Shown here: positions 47,714 through 59,242 of the stretch, one piece after another
Numbering within the stretch: the first letter of the stretch is position 1
Layout: each line of letters begins with the position of its first letter
Source of the DNA: Sarcocystis neurona
Taxonomy: Eukaryota > Apicomplexa > Conoidasida > Eucoccidiorida > Sarcocystidae
NCBI GenBank assembly: GCA_000727475.1
Contig: KL647300.1
Coordinates: forward strand, 191,881 to 255,880
Length of the DNA: 64,000 nucleotides
Direction: 5' to 3'
Made by a program: the position numbers and the translations under genes
Notes under the pieces: generated by a model
What the model was told of the DNA's origin: nothing
What the model saw: only the letters and a program-made list of their open reading frames with translations
Databases searched by the model: none

Positions 47714-50639
47714 CTGCGAAGCAGAGAGATCCACACGACAATTGTACGGGTTCTGCGTAATTACTTGACTACGCAGAAGGACGTTTGGAACAACATACCT
47801 GTAGTAAAGTTACCAGTGTACACCCTAGGCGTGACGCAGATCACCTGACAACCTTTAGTATTTGAAGTGGGAAAATTGCACACGCATACCTATTTCCTGT
47901 AGCTGTGTCCTTGTACAAATTGCAACCTATATAGGGAAGAAGATATGCGATGTGCGTGCGCCAGTTGTCCAACGAAACCCCCTGCTGTCTCCGCTACGAA
48001 GTATTCACTCATGCGATGCACTAGAAAAAAGTCATGTTCGCAAAAGTTCGACAATAATACTCGCAACTTTCGCACAGTGAGTGCTGTCATCCCTGGACAC
48101 GCCATTCATCGCGTAACTAGTACACCACGCTTCTGCGGTATTCCCGACTTCCCCAACGGGCGTGGATGGCAGATTATATGCTTTGCTTAATGCTGCCCTC
48201 AACGGCGGCAGCACCGTTAACATCTCAACGCAATGTGGAAGCCCACGATCGAATGATCAGAGCACCCTTACGCGGTTTTGACGTGGAATGGCAGACGTTG
48301 TTTGCGAAGCGACTACGTGTGTGGATCCGCTTTCGACTATAAATCGGAGAAGCGTCTTTGGTCAGAACTCTCGGTGCCGGCTTCTATTTCTTCGATCCTG
48401 TTCTCTTTCCTATGCGCTTTCAAGAGTCAGCACGCACCTGTTCCCCTGCACCGTGGGTTTGGCTTTGTTTTACCTTCCTACAGCACCCTGCACACTGAAG
48501 ACTATCCAAGCATCCTATTCCATATGGCTTCCTTCGATCTGCCCCTGCCATTCTGAAAATTTTCTTCCATCTTTTTCGTGCACGTCTTTCTCGGGAACAC
48601 TGGTCGGCACCTGTGTGGGTTCGTCCCCCCGGTAAAAACGCTACATTCGCGCCGTCCCCCCTTCGTTCTCTGCTCGATCTGCGTTCGGTGCGGTCTGTGC
48701 TTCAATGCTTTTTCTTCATCTCTGCTGTTTTACAAAATTTTGATACTCTCCCTCACAGGACGGCATGTCCGTGAGCTGCATGGGCGGGGATCGCCCTGAG
48801 ACATTGCGCACAAAATTGTGCTCATGATTACGCGTCCTGCAGAACACTCTCCAATGTTACTCCATGTGGTGAAGTAGTAGTACTGCGCGCAAAAGGAGAG
48901 GAAATGTAACGGAAAAAATGACACCGGCGGTTTCGCGCCGTCCGCTCGGTGACTCTCCCGCTCGCTAGCACCCCTCCTCCCGCTGGTCCCGCTGGGAACG
49001 CATTTTTTTTCATGGACAACTGAAGGATTTCCGAAATTTTCTTCCCAGCCACTATTCTGTCCTCAAAGCAATTACTTCTACGTAGGTGTAAGGGGATCTG
49101 CTTAGCGCCGTTGTGGGTGGAAGTCTGGGCGTGTGCAGTATCTTGCGTGGTGCGCCTCAGTCCACAGCGTTCTGCTTAGCTTGCCGCTTTGATATCTCAG
49201 TGACACGTCACAGTGGACTGCCTCAACGGAGTCTGTATTCTCCTCATATTCTCAATGTGTTTTCTCATTAATGTTCATCTTCGGAGTGAGAAGTTGGCAC
49301 CGAAGAACCCCTTCTTCTTATCAGTGGTTAGCAGAGGGGCAAAAAGCGTGTTGTCTCGAGACGTGAATGCCGCCCAGGGAGCCCAGTCTGTAGTACCGCA
49401 GTGATCCTCGCCAAGAGTCATTCCTTTAATCAGCAGGTATCCGCCTTTAAGTTTTTAACAATCGCCGGCGTCCCCAACGTGATTTTCCATTGATGCGATA
49501 GTAGGGGGCGTGTATCATACCGTAAGTCTATGGATTTCCGGAGCTGTTGCTAGAGAATATGTATGAATATCCGTGCTTCGCTACAGATCTCCATCCACGC
49601 ACAAGACGCTGTAGGGCTATGTAGAGGTACACACGACGAGTGCCGTGTTCACTTCTCTGTAAACGTGAACAGCTTGATTGGAACTAGCGGCTTCGACGAA
49701 TCCAGTCCTTTTTTCACTCCACGGAAATATTGGCGTGCGTCCATCCGCACACATGTGCACACAAGAGCATGTGTACGTCGTTCTACGTCTATATAAATAT
49801 ATAACTTCGTACATTTTAACTCTGTTGTGCACCTGTGTCTACACACAGATCCTTCGATCTGCGTTGCCGCATGTACGTGTGTGGAGGTTTGTACGTGCAG
49901 CGTAGGGGTGCTTTATTGTCTTTAATATACCTGATTTAATATATGTATTTCTGGTTGTGACACACACTTCCGTCCAGTTGCACGTCGGCGACAGCTTCAC
50001 AGCAGACAAGGGCAGCCTTTTCTACAGCACTGTCTCCTGGCAGTTGCACAGAGCTACGTACGTGACGGCAATGAAATTCTACCTGAAGAATATGCGTCGT
50101 ACGGAAGTGTAACTTTTCAGTTTCTATTCTCTTGGTTGCTGCCCTGTGAATTCCCGTCGTAAGGTTATTTTCCGCGGCGCATTTTCTGTTCACTGCGCAT
50201 GCCTGCGCAACAGACACAACAGCAGCAGCGGTAGGAGCAGAGAAGAAACGCTGTAGCAGAACAAAGGAACCGCAGGGACGTAAAACGAAAGGCCGCAAAA
50301 AGTGGGAGGCGTATCCAGCTTGCAGCGACAGCAAGGCAGGAGCATTTGAGATGCTACACAGCAAAGCATCTGTACCACAGCAGCAGCAGCAGCACGAACC
50401 GGGATATAAACACCTCTTTGTTGCCGCAGAGGGTCTGTGCAGCACAGCAGCAGCAGCAGGATACACGCTCACAGATAAAGATTCGGGCAGTCGCCTCGGC
50501 CTCTTTTTCCCTCGATGCTGCTTGTGAACGGCGAGACACCAGGCAGCAGGACGAGGGGCGATTCACGGCGACCGACAGCAGACCAATCACCTGCAGCCCA
50601 TCTACGAACAGGAGCAAAGCAGCAGAAAAGCAGCAACAT

Positions 50640-50735
50640 CAACGCAGCAGCAGCAAAGCAGCAGCAGCAGCAGCAAAGCAGCAGCAGCAAAGCAGCAGCA
50701 GCAAAGCAGCAGCAGCAGCAAAGCAGCAACAGCAC
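50640..50735. repeat. CAG array broken by AAAGCAG
   Basis: Runs of CAG separated by AAAGCAGCAGCAG units, open in all plus frames (KQQQ, AKAAA, SSSKA). Coding status unresolved. Confidence 0.8.
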
Positions 50736-50809
50736 GTGGTGGTGGACACACCAGGGACTCTCAAATGCTGGCAGCCCGTAGAGGGCGCGCACTGGGGAAT
50801 GATATCTAG

Positions 50810-50975
50810 AACCCACCACACGTGCGTTTTACCTTGCATCATCGAATGTCTACGTGGCGAGCGTACAGCGTGAAGAGGTGGTATCGATGACATGGTCAGA
50901 GGAAACGGGGCCAGATGGCAACAAGCGAGGAGTTTCACTCTTCTTGACAGCATCTTTGAACTGTACACAGAGGGC
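50810..50975 (+). CDS. Candidate exon of a plus-strand gene
   Basis: After the acceptor-like ATCTAG an open frame runs to GC|GTGAAC and reads AFYLASSNVYVASVQREEVV, then SMTWSEETGPDGNKRGVSLF. Composition is strand-rich and unlike repeat shadow. A minus frame across the same bases (50850-51032) also looks plausible, so strand is uncertain. It may be an upstream exon of the gene ending at 54480, or of a separate gene. Confidence 0.25.
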
Positions 50976-51229
50976 GTGAACTTCTCTCTGGTGTTTCCTC
51001 CATTTTTCGAACACCGAAGAGCAGAAGCACACGTGTCTTTCCCGTATTCACGTGTGCGTTGCGTTGTCGTTGGCCTTTCTGCTTTATCGGCTGTTTTTTT
51101 TTTCTCTCTCTCTCTCTGTGGAAACACCCTTCTCTCTTTGCCGCTTCCGCAAGAAAGAAGAGCTCGAAAGAAAGCGGCTCCTTTTTTGACGGATCTGGTG
51201 CGTTTCTGTGGCTTCCTCCTGCCTGTTTC

Positions 51230-51798
51230 CATCTCTCTAGTGTATGTACACCTGGTCGTCCTGAACTCTCTCATTTCTCCGGTGTGTATGGACGCGTGCT
51301 GTTCGACGGGCGCCGCGTCTTCGAAGTGGATGTCCACCGGCTCCTCAAAAACCTGTCTGGGGTGTATGTACACCCGCGTTTTAGGTATGCTTCACTTCTC
51401 CGCTGTCACCGAGACGCCCGTGTACCGGCAACACCAGAAGCAGCAGCGGCATCAGCAGCAGCAGCGGCATCAGCAGCAGCAGCGGCATCAGCAGCAGCAG
51501 CGGCATCAGCAGCAGCAGCACCGGCTGTCGAGGTGGAGTGTCTGCAGCGGGAAGACTTTGTGTTGAACCGCCTACGCATCAGCAGTAGCAGTTTTCTTCT
51601 TCCCTCTTGGGTTACCGGGCATCTGTACACCGGACTGCTGCGTCTTGCAGAGCAACGCTTCTGCTCTCTGCGTCCTACACGGAAGCCTCCGCTGCTGCTG
51701 CGGCTGCTGTTGTTGCTGCAGAGCACGCCTGTCTTTTCTGCGGCGTGTGCTGCTCGTGCCGCGGTGGAACTTACTGGACTGCTGCAGGGGCTCGAATA
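51230..51798 (+). CDS. Candidate coding stretch with (AAAAS)n repeat
   Basis: One plus frame reads GVYGRVLFDGRRVFEVDVHR before the 15-bp repeat and VECLQREDFVLNRLRISSSS after it, then a Leu/Ala-rich hydrophobic stretch to a stop at 51799. The plus frame beside it gives HQQQQR repeats and the minus frame AAADA. The chosen frame has the most protein-like flanks. Exon borders were not fixed. Confidence 0.3.
51436..51520. repeat. 15-bp minisatellite CAGCAGCAGCGGCAT, about five copies
   Basis: Near-perfect tandem copies, in phase with codons. They encode AAAAS, HQQQQR-type or AAADA units depending on frame and strand. Confidence 0.9.
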
Positions 51799-52709
51799 GT
51801 TTGCTGCGCGTTCCGCTTGAGACGCACGCCTGCGATTACTGCTGCTTCAGATAGTGCTGTTTTTACTGGGCTACTCCGACTGCTGCTGCGACTGCTGTTG
51901 CTGCTCCTGCTACCTTGAGTAAACGGCGTTTTTTGCCTACCGCTGCTGTTGGCGCTGCGGCAGCAGAGGTCCTGCCGCTCTGATGTTTCTTCTGCCGACG
52001 GGGATCCCCTACTATCCCTGCTGCTGCTGCTGCGCGTGAAAATATGCTGCTGCTGCAGCTGGTGAGGCGTTGCCGCTGGTGCACCTCTTCCCTCGAGCAC
52101 TCTGCTGCTGCTACTGCAATCAACGACACACAGGGTGCCTGGTGGCTGCTGCTGCTGAGGTACGGACCATGCCTCTGTTGAATCAAAAAGGCTGCTGCTG
52201 CAGACGGCGCAGCACCTTTATTCTCTCCTTGTCCAGCTGCTGCGGCGGGCGCATGCAACAGCAGCAGCAGCAGCAAAGAAAACAGCAACGGAAGAGAAGG
52301 CAGCGGCAGAAACGATACCACCGGCAGCAGCTGAACAGGGGGCTGTCACCGGAGCGGCAGCTGAAGGAACCCCTCGCTGCCGCAGCAGCAGCACCGCCAG
52401 CAGCAGCAAGAGCAGCGTAACCTGCTGCCTCAGGAGGAGACGCAGAAGCAGCAACAGCAGCGGGAGTCGGAGACGGTCAGCAGCAGCAGCAGGAGAGCAG
52501 CGTTAGCAACGGCAGACGGAGCAGCAGCAGTAACATAGGTACCAGCACGAGCAGGGAGGGTAGCAGCAGCAGGAACAACACGTGAACGTAGAGGAGGTGG
52601 CGGAGAAGCTGCGGCAGCAGTAAAAGAAGCTGCAGCGTAGGCGCGGCCTACGTAGCAGCACAGACAGGAGCAGCTGGGGGGACTGCAGGAGCAGCAGCAG
52701 CCTAGCAGG

Positions 52710-54480
52710 AGAAACAGCAGAACAGCAGCAGCAGGAGCACCTGCGGAAGCCCGAGTGGCCGACAGTGGTCGAAAGCTTGATATTTGGCTCAAGACAGGAG
52801 CAGCCGTGGAGCAGCAGCTGCAGCGGCACGAGAGAGAGCTGTTGTGGGCAGAACGCGTGGCCAGCAACAGCAGCACAAGAGCTAGCAGTAGGAGCGGAGC
52901 GGAAAACCATCCGCGCAGCGGAGGAGAAAGCAGCTGCAGCAGCGTGGAAGCAGCAGCATCGACGGGAGAGAAGATAGACGCAGGAGCAGTGGGTTGTTTG
53001 ACGAACAGCAGCAGCGCAGAGCGAGAGACAGCAGCAGCAGCACCAGCACAGAAGCAGCAGCAGCAGCACAGAAGCAGCAACAGCACAGAAACAGCAACAG
53101 CGTAGAAGCAGCAACAGTGTAGAAGCAGCAGCAGTAGCGTAGGAGCAGCAGCAGCAACCGGAGGGGGCTGACATGCAATAACAGAGGGCCGTAATGAAGC
53201 GTCGAGCAGCAGAAGACGCAGCCGCTGCTGCATGTTTAGGCAAGGAAGAAATTTCGTTTGATCTTTCTCCTGACTCAGGAAGGAGAAGTGTCTGCGCTGC
53301 TGCTGCTACAACTGAATTTTGCGTGTGGCGTCAGCAGCAAGGAGAAGCAGCAGAACAGCAGCAGGAAGAGGAGGAGGAGGAGGAGCTGCAGGAGAAGGTA
53401 ACGCACCGGAAGACGCAGCAGACGTGCGCGGTGCCGCAGCAGCAGGAGCAGCAGGCCGCGCAAGAACGAGAAGATTTCTCTCTGGAACAGCTGCAGCAGT
53501 TTCAGCATCTCCATTCAGCCCGACAACAGCAACAGCAGCAACCGGGTCCTGATGAGCAGCAGTTTCCGCAACAAGAGAGGCAAAGGGATGCGCCGCAGCA
53601 GAAGCCAGTGGAGCCACAGAAGCAGCCACAGCAGCCACCGGCTCAGCAGCAGCAGCAGCGGGTCCTGCAGGCAGCGGCGGAAGATCCAGAGGGCCTCCGC
53701 CTGCCGGGGGAGCAGCAGCAGCTACAAGAGGAAGAGGAGGGGAAGGACAGTAGAGAGCAGCAAAGACAGGGCAGCAACAGCAACGGCAGGAGCGGCACTG
53801 CTTGGTCGTCTGGCTTGATGAACCAGGCGAGGAAATTCAAAAAATTTACATCGTCTTTTGTTGCGAAGCAGCGCCGCGCTGGCCAGCGTTCTGCTGCTGG
53901 TGTTTCTGCGGGCGAAGACGGTGCAGCAGCAGGAGCAGCAGCAGCGAGAACTGCGGAGAGGCAGGCACCGGCGGCCGCTGGAGCAGCAGGAGCAGCAGCA
54001 GGAGGAAGAAAAAAGACAGAGAAGCGGCGGACGGAGGAGCAGCAGTCACAAGAGGACGACAACCACACCAGGTCGCGCAAGCAAAGCAGTGCGAGAAGTG
54101 CTGCTGCAGAAGGAGGAGCAGCAGAAGCAGCAGCGACCCCAGGAAGAAGAAGAAGAGCCGCCGCCGCAGCAGCAGAATTGGTGACGACAGCAGCAACAGG
54201 AGGAGAAGGAGAGAGAGAAGAGAAAACAGCAGCAGCGACAAGTATCGACTTCTCGGCACAAATGGACGGGCTGCTGCTTCCGTCTCCTCTCCCCGGCCAG
54301 GGCCCGTGGCTGTGGATTCAGCAGCAGCAAGATGTCTTCCCTTCCGAGCAGCAGCAGCAGGACGAGGAGGAGGGCGAGAGAAGTTTCCTCGCCTGGTGGA
54401 GTAGCGAAGACGGACAAACTGCTGCGCGGTCATCTGCCCGGGGCGACGGCTTCCTCAAGTGGGACTTCCGTTCGTGGTAG
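52710..54480 (+). CDS. Gln/Ala/Glu-rich protein of unknown function, last two exons
   Basis: Proposed exons: about 52710-52988 (reads VADSGRKLDIWLKTGAAVEQ; donor GCA|GTGGGT, phase 0) and 53185-54480 (acceptor AATAACAG, phase 0, stop TAG). The intron is about 196 bases. An ATG at 53194 offers an alternative single-exon start of 428 codons. Content: long Gln and Glu runs, a basic helix (LMNQARKFKKFTSSFVAKQR), Ala/Arg-rich low complexity, and an aromatic C-terminus (GPWLWIQQQQ, SFLAWWSSED, FLKWDFRSW) that looks conserved and is the least repeat-like part. No domain recognised. Further 5' exons probably lie at 50-52.5 kb, where the coding frame switches repeatedly; a competing frame at 52765-52977 cannot be excluded. 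Confidence 0.55.
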
Positions 54481-55850
54481 GATGCTGCGAGGAAGAAATC
54501 TCCGTGCTTTTCTCTGGTATAGCAGGTCGAGGAAGAAAACCCACCACAGACAAGAAATGACGCGGGTCTCCACAAACAATCTCCTGTTCTTCACACACAA
54601 TCGTGCTACACAGCCTCCTCTTCTCCACGTATATATATTCATGTATGTACGTGCGGGTATCTTCATGCATGTATGCGTATATGTGTGAATGGCTGTGTGT
54701 GTGGCTCTCTCTGTATTTCTCTCCCCCCCCTCCACCAAACACATGCACATACACCTCTATGTATATATGTACGCACACACATACATATGTACATGTATAT
54801 ATATATTCACACACATATGTACATGCATGTGTGCACATATATATGTGTGGGGGGGTGGGTGTATGAGTCTCTCCGTCTGCGTTTTTTTCTTCCCTCTGTC
54901 TGTGTGTCTCTCTTCTGCGCCTTTTCCCCCATGCGTCCGTAATATATGGACACGCGGCACGCTGGTGATATTCGCAGCACTTCCTTGCATGCGAGCTGGA
55001 AGGAGACTGCAAGAGAGACGAAGTCGGCAGCAGAACTTCGTTGGGGACTTCCCGAGGTGTGGAGAGACACCCCAAGCAAGTCAAGCGGTTTGCTGCGTGC
55101 CCCCCCCGTCTCCGCTTCGCCGTGTCTCCGTCTCCGTCTCCCTGTTGCTGCTGGTGTGGGGTGCCGCCGCCCCGTTCGACGCAAATTCGTCGGTGGCTTT
55201 CCGTCTCGAAGCCCGCGGCACTTTTTTCGCGTCGCGTCTCGCTTCTGTCTGCGGGAGAGGAGCCGCTTTGCTGCTGTTCGTCTCTGCTGGCAGGCAGCCT
55301 CCACACACTTTCCGTGCCTTTCGCTTTCCATTTTCTCCCTCTATCGGCCTCCTCACCTACCAACATACATGTCTGCGCATGCGCACGTGTGTGTAAATGT
55401 ATACGCGTAGACGTGTACTGTAGGATATGCGTTGTTGAAGGGAGATGCGTGCGTTTTGCGCGTGGGAGGCCTGGAGAAATGTGGCTCGTGCTGCTGCCCC
55501 TCTTCTTTGTGTGTCTCCCCAATTTTCGTGAGGGCAGCAGGAGCAGTTGGCTGCTTCACGCAGCACGATGTCTGCGCCGCGCGCGTCTCGCTGCTGTCCT
55601 CGGGCTTGCTGCTGTCTCCCTGTCTCTTGGCGAGTCCCCTTCGCGTCCGATTCCTCGCTTTCTCCCAGGTCCATTGGAAGCTCTCTTCGTCTCGCCTTCC
55701 CGTTGCTGTTCCTCCCCCCCTTTTCTGCTCGCCTTTCTTCGCTGGCGCTTTCTTCTCCTTCGTCCGTCGTTCCCGTTGTCGGGCGTCCGTCCACCTGCTG
55801 CGTCTCCTCGTCCTTCATCTATTTGCTCTTCTTGTTCTGCGTGTTCTCAG
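54481..55850. other. Intergenic and possible 5' exon region
   Basis: 54600-54870 is CACATA/TATATG low complexity with a C8 run. ATG at 54946 opens about 35 plausible codons (SLHASWKETARETKSAAELR) to GAG|GTGTGG and could be the first exon of the next gene. 55100-55850 is CTCC/TCTC-rich with CCGTGTCTCCGTCTCC, related to the GGAGACACGG motif. No reliable gene. Confidence 0.35.
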
Positions 55851-57488
55851 CAGCAGTGCATCGCGGATCACCAGCAACGTCGATGAGGACGGGCCGCAGG
55901 TGGTGGATCGACATTCCCTTGCTGCTATCTCTGCTGCTGCTCTCTCTGCTGCTGCGGCGTCTTCTCCCCCTTCCTGCGCTGCCAGCGCCCCTGCTGCTGC
56001 TGCGGCGTCTTTTGCCTCTTCTCTTCCTCCACGTGCGGCGTCTGGTCTCCTCGGTGCGGATGCTGCCCCTGCTGCTGCTCTTTTCCCGCCATACGGAGGC
56101 TGTCCGTTCATTCTTCCTTTCGACGATCTCTTCGCTCTCTTTAATCGTCTCATTTCCGCGTAAGTCCGGCGGTCGCCTCCTCGCCCAGCGCCACACAATC
56201 ACGTCCTCTTGCTGCGACGCGGCTGCAAGGAGCTGTTGTGGCTGCCGCTGGTGTCCTGCTGCTGCCGCTGCAGCTGCGGCAGTGAAGCGCTGCGCTGCTG
56301 CTTCTAGACAGCTGCTGCTGCTGTGGGAAGCGCGGGGGCGCTACTGCTGCTGCCGCTGCTGTCGTGGTGCTCGCCCGCTTCACGGCTGCTGACGCCGCTG
56401 CTGCTGGCTCGCTGCCGCTGTTGCTGGGCTGCTGTCGCTACTACGAAGAGCCTGCTGTTGCTCTCACACTACAAGCGTGGGGAAAGTCTGCACCTGCTAC
56501 GCTGAGACGCTCTTACTACTGCTGCTGCTGCTGCCGCTGCTGGGTCTGCCCGCGCATGCTGCTGCTGCTGCTGGGTCTGCCTGCATATGCTGCTGCTTCT
56601 GCTGCCCGTGCTTTGAGGCTGCTGTTGCTGCTGCTGCAGTGGCACATCCATAAATGCTGCGGGTGTTGCTGCTCAACCCTCCAGGCCCTCGGGTGGCGAT
56701 GAAGACTTATGGAAAGAAGAGGAAGGAGACTTGCTTGCAGCAGCAACAGGAAAAGAAGAGGAAGGAGCGGCAGCTGAGGCAGAAGGAGAACCATCTCTCG
56801 CGCCACTTTCTGCCGCAGTCCCGCGGACGGCAGCAGCAGCAGCAACAGCAGCAGCAACAGCAGCAGCAGCAACAGCAGCAGCAACAGCAGCAACAGCAGC
56901 AGCAACAGCAGCAGCAGCAACAGCAGCAGCAACAGCAGCAGCAACAGCAGCAGCAACAGCAGCAGCAGCAACAGCAGCGGCAGCAACAGCAGCAATAACA
57001 GCAGCAGCAGCAGCCACCACGACAGCAGGAGGAGCAGTAGCAGCACTGGCAGCAGGAGATGCATTTGCAGGAGCAGCAGCAGCAGCCGGCGATGCAAGTG
57101 TAGCATTTGCGACGACTCCAGCAGCCTTAGCAGCGGCAGCATCCGAAAAAGGCGAGGTGACAGAAAAGACCGCTGGCAGGGACACAACGAGTATTTACAC
57201 CGCAGCAGAAGAGGAGGAGGAAGAAGTTTTGTTTACCGGCGATGCTGCAGCGGATATTTCTTCTCTCCCATTCGTAGAGACAGACCCCTTATCAGGCGGT
57301 AAGAAATGTCTCATCATTTTCCTCTTTTTGTTCTTCATCCTCCTCCTGTCTTTCTTCTCGTTTTGAACGCCAGCTGCCGGTGTCACTTTCCTTCGCTCTC
57401 TCCTCGCCTTCCCCACTTTTGGCTCGTACCTCTCTCTGACTAACAGCAATTTGCTGCTGCAGCCTACAAGGCAGAAAGATACATATAG
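55851..57488 (+). CDS. Ala-rich protein of unknown function, internal and 3' exons
   Basis: Exon 55851-56159: acceptor TGTTCTCAG, donor CGC|GTAAGT, phase 2. It carries DEDGPQVVDRHS, Ala-rich sequence and a conserved-looking hydrophobic end (FILPFDDLFALFNRLISA). Exon 56640-57298: acceptor in a CTG run (GCTGCTGCAG), phase-2 match, donor GGCG|GTAAGA. It carries an acidic start (GGDEDLWKEEEGDLL), a long ATAAA tract, then an acidic run before FTGDAAADISSLPFVETDP. A phase-matched short last exon at 57463-57488 (YKAERYI stop) is possible but weak. The 5' end is open; the ATG at 54946 is a candidate. No family recognised. Function unknown; the folded part is probably the Phe/Leu-rich segment of the first exon. 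Confidence 0.5.
56829..57015. repeat. Exonic CAG/CAA array coding Ala-Thr repeats
   Basis: CAG and CAA triplets in ACAGCAGCAGCA-type units for about 185 bases. In the chosen frame it reads (A)3-4 T; in another it is pure Gln (about 50 in a row). The flanks favour the Ala/Thr frame. Confidence 0.85.
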
Positions 57489-58345
57489 TAAATGTTTCCC
57501 GTTGAAAAACCGAAATTGCTGCTGCCGCTGCTGCTTCGCCACTGCTGCTGCTTCCACTACTACGACGCGTCTTTCTTCTTCTTCGTCTCTTGCTCTTTCT
57601 CCGTCTCTTGCTGGTGGTGTTGCTGCTGCTTTGCGCCGCCGGTGTTGTGCTGCCGCGCCTTCCCAGTGCTGCTGCTGCTGCAGTCTCTTCGTCTACGACG
57701 CTGCTGCTGGCGTTTCTGCTCCAGAGACTGATGGTGTTGCCGTTCATTTCCTTCGTGCTGCTGCTGCTGCGCCTACCTCCTCTCTTCTTCTTCGTGGTCT
57801 CCGGTGACTTCTTCTGCCTCAAGGCATGCATGCGCAGCAGGAGCAGCGGCAGCCACCGCGTCAGCAGCAGGAGAAACCGGTGCAGCTCTGTTACTTTCTT
57901 TTATGTACACACATATATAGACGAAGACACACACACCCACAGACACGTATTTGCACTTTTCCTCTACTAGGTTACGTTCCTGACGCCCGCAGGAATGTTT
58001 CTCAGGCTGTCACATATATATGTGCGCGACTCTGTATCGCAGCAGAGAGACAGCGAGACGCGTGTGCCTATTGCTGTCTCCCCGTGTCTCGCCGTCTCTC
58101 TGCGTAGACGCATCACCACAAACGAATATTCACTGCTCTCTCTGTGTACACATCATCTATGCGGCCATTGGCTCTCTCTATATCCACATCTATATACATA
58201 TATGTTCGTGCTTTGTCTTCCCGCCTGATAGAAAGTCGGCGGTATGCAGACGAGCGGGTTGCTTCTTCTGTATATTTCACTGCTGGGGCGCGCTTGGTAC
58301 CAATAAATATCTTCGTACCTAGAATAGGCGCACATACATAGCTAG
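57489..58345. other. Region of unresolved coding status
   Basis: 57520-57830 is CTG-rich and open on both strands (an Ala/Ser-rich plus frame and a Lys/Arg/Ser-rich minus frame), so a further exon of either neighbour is possible. 57900-58340 is CACACA/TATATA low complexity. Confidence 0.35.
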
Positions 58346-58860
58346 CTAGCGGAGACAGCAATGTTCCTTTTATATTTGCTGAGCCTAGATACGTCCACTT
58401 GCCAAAGGAACGGCGGCCGGGGCTCTCAGACCGCGAGCCAGCAGCTTCTTGGCGCCGGAGACGAGACGCGATGGGTGGCAAGGGAAGGGCCGGGCGCATC
58501 TGCAGAGACAGGATGGCAGCGGCCGAGAGACACAGCGACAGCAGAAAGGCGACGGAAGAACATTTCAGCGAGAGACGGACAGACAGAAAGACGGGGAAAG
58601 TTGGGAGACGGCGCTGCAGAGACCAACCGAGACAGGGAGACACGGAGACAGCGGTGCACGGGGGGAGACACGGAAGGGGAAGACAGCAGGGGGTTGGAAG
58701 AGGCCGAGACAAAAGAAAAAGACAGAGCGGCCGGGAGACGGGGAGACGGCGAAAGAGAGGGGTGCATAGAGGGGGAGACACAGAAAGAGAAACGCGGGAC
58801 TTCGGATATGTGTGTATGTGTGTGTGTCTGACCCTCGCATGCAAAGAGAGATGAGCAGCA
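58345..58860 (+). CDS. Candidate exon followed by GGAGACACGG-type repeat
   Basis: After CATACATAG or CTAGCTAG one plus frame reads SGDSNVPFIFAEPRYVHLPK, then ERRPGLSDREPAASWRRRRD, which looks like real protein. Further on the sequence becomes GAGACAGGGAGACACGG repeat whose translation is Arg/Glu/Asp/Gly low complexity, so the exon probably ends before about 58500. No partner exons fixed; a minus frame covers the same bases. Confidence 0.3.
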
Positions 58861-59242
58861 GCAGATGGACGTGCACGGAAGAACCCCGCGGGGAGTTGGG
58901 GAAGTGTGCCTGTGCTCCAGAGGCAGCAGCTGCTGCAGTGCTGCTGCTGCCGCTGCCGGTTCGACATGCATGCGTCTGCAGCAGGTGACCCTGTCTTCCC
59001 CACGTGGGCGTGTACTACTCAAAATCTGCTGCACGCCTATACATGCATACATGTATATGGATGCATATGTATATGTGTGTAGGAAGGAGTACGGATGGGT
59101 GGTTCTTCTGCATGCGCATATACACGTGTATATGAGTGAATATAGGGCAGACGAGGAATACTTAAGGACATGGGAGCATGCGCCCGGGGGGGCAGGGAAT
59201 TTTTTTTGTGGGGAGAGTCGGTTGTGCGCCGTGCGAGGATAA

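Larger units (their letters stand above)
41301..49900. other. Repeat-poor segment with only isolated candidate exons
   Basis: About 8.6 kb of complex sequence with very few microsatellites (ATAT at 45452-45467). Open frames are 60-190 codons, near random expectation. Three with good splice sites are listed separately. A 186-codon plus frame at 43574-44134 lacks any recognisable motif and is not called. Confidence 0.45.

Noticed and set aside
50640..50735. Possible CRISPR-like or regular spacer array because of even spacing
   Set aside because: It is a simple CAG trinucleotide tract with AAAGCAG interruptions, with no distinct spacers.
52430..53233. 267-codon minus-strand Leu/Cys/Ala frame
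   Set aside because: Complement of CAG-rich plus-strand sequence; the plus strand has mixed protein-like segments and in-phase splice sites.
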